Of a stretch of DNA of 51,846 nucleotides, positions 51,335 through 51,846 are shown piece by piece. The stretch comes from Spirochaetota bacterium. GTDB taxonomy: Bacteria; Spirochaetota; UBA4802; UBA5550. A program made the position numbers and the translations under genes. How positions within the stretch are numbered: the first letter of the stretch is position 1; every line of letters starts with the position of its first letter. The notes below the pieces were generated by a model, which was not told the origin of the DNA, searched no databases, and saw only the letters and a program-made list of their open reading frames with translations. Location: assembly GCA_016929135.1 (NCBI GenBank), contig JAFGJK010000084.1, positions 1 to 51,846 on the forward strand, written 5' to 3'.

Positions 51335-51363
51335 AGTATAGCATAGTGCGCGTGGCAGGTCAA
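51335..51363 (-). promoter_or_regulatory. strong sigma70-type promoter reading toward lower coordinates
   Basis: TTGACC (51358-51363), exactly 17 bases, then TATACT (51335-51340), read on the minus strand. This is one of the best hexamer pairs in the window. The next intact downstream gene is the 83-residue protein at 50960, about 370 bases away, and the pseudogene remnant begins at the predicted start site. Confidence 0.6.
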
Positions 51364-51846
51364 TACCAAGTATTGAGTACAGGAGGGGAAACGGTCTGGT
51401 TCAATACATAACAAAGTCATCATGCTCATGAGAGCAGGGCAGGAGATGGCGCCGTTGGGCAATTCCACGGTTTCCATCTCCTGCCACATCAAACGGTGCA
51501 TGCGGTTTTCCCGCACAGGGCTTACCGGCAATCTTCTTTCCGCAACATTCATGGAGGCGTATCGATATGCATTTTGCAGCATGCGGGTCGCCCCGATACG
51601 GTGGCAGCGTAGCTTCCCACAATCAGCGATCGGTCTGCAGCGTGTAGCATGGCCCGCCATGGAAGCCCCGTGAAGAATCGCGTGCCGCCAGTAAGTTGAC
51701 CTGTGCCTGGCAGGAGGCCATAAAGCACGGCCGCGCCAGGGCTGCGCAAATGCGCTCGCCACGAGGATGGGGGTGCGGAACATCCCTCCTCGGAAACTTG
51801 CCCGACCCGCCTCCGGATCATAAAAAACGCCCCTCGGCTTGAGAGC
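51364..51846. other. terminal stretch without a recognisable gene
   Basis: Several frames of 70-150 codons stay open on both strands, but none shows a recognisable family or consistent third-position bias. The stretch instead contains the inverted repeat and stem-loop listed separately. It is probably a noncoding or mobile-element sequence continuing past the window edge. Confidence 0.4.
51438..51523 (-). mobile_element. possible group II intron 3' end (domain V/VI-like), degenerate or partial
   Basis: On the minus strand, 51523 to 51491 reads AAGCCCTGTGCGG, GAAAA, then CCGCATGCACCGTTT. This resembles the AGC-containing domain V hairpin of bacterial group II introns, but two bases of the lower stem do not pair. 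Five bases later a perfect 12-base stem follows (51474-51485 with 51438-51449, GGCAGGAGATGG and its complement) around a 24-base loop with its own small stem, in the place of domain VI. I see no bulged branch-point A and no reverse transcriptase within the window, so the call is tentative. Confidence 0.35.

Noticed and set aside
51307..51783. A 158-codon minus-strand frame and an 83-codon plus-strand frame near the right edge as genes
   Set aside because: Neither has a family, a good start site or consistent codon bias, and both lie across the structured, intron-like sequence.

Overview
This window comes from a GC-rich bacterium with a Gram-negative type envelope. It encodes lipobox-bearing lipoproteins, a Tat-type lipoprotein sulfatase, FecR-like proteins with an ECF sigma factor, and several HisKA_2-type sensor kinases. 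Two complete V/A-type ATPases and an ATC-hydrolase-like protein fit an anaerobic or ion-gradient-dependent lifestyle. No rRNA, tRNA, ribosomal protein or other phylogenetic marker is present, so the lineage is not resolved. An uncultured Spirochaetota- or Desulfobacterota-like organism is a guess only.

Layout. 1-16 kb is a metabolic and signalling patchwork: a LysE exporter fragment, a HAD phosphatase, a penicillin-acylase-family hydrolase, a PadR regulator with a two-domain flavodoxin-fold protein, a HAMP/class III cyclase, a sulfatase, an iron alcohol dehydrogenase, two PhzF-family proteins in tandem, a quinone oxidoreductase, a membrane histidine kinase and an FMN reductase. 16-21.5 kb holds a BASS-type symporter, two unnoticed tiny membrane genes, a duplicated 3' scrap of the symporter gene, a hairpin-rich noncoding repeat cluster, and an ECF sigma / FecR / FecR-lipoprotein locus. 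Three proteins of this locus end in the same short domain. 21.5-26.5 kb has a MotA-like soluble protein, a REC-PAS-PAS kinase, a CaCA antiporter, a PilZ protein and a Usp.

26.5-44.4 kb is one long block of minus-strand genes encoding two V/A-ATPases end to end. The upstream set (44.4 to 35.8 kb) has order G/H-I-K-E-C-F-A-B-D, as in archaeal aha and Enterococcus ntp operons. Its four-helix K subunit keeps the Na+ ligands known from NtpK. The downstream set (35.7 to 26.5 kb) has order RsbRD-like, H, C, I, K, F, E, A, B, D, small membrane protein. Its K subunit is a two-helix proteolipid without those ligands. The cell therefore probably runs two rotary ATPases with different ion coupling or direction, the second possibly tied to stress signalling.

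44.6-51 kb is an accessory stretch with visibly lower GC in places: an unknown protein, a GNAT, an ATC-hydrolase-like protein, four separate SAM methyltransferases, an SMR exporter and a small helical protein. The last ~700 bases hold a strong promoter, a gene remnant and a structured element that recalls a group II intron 3' end.
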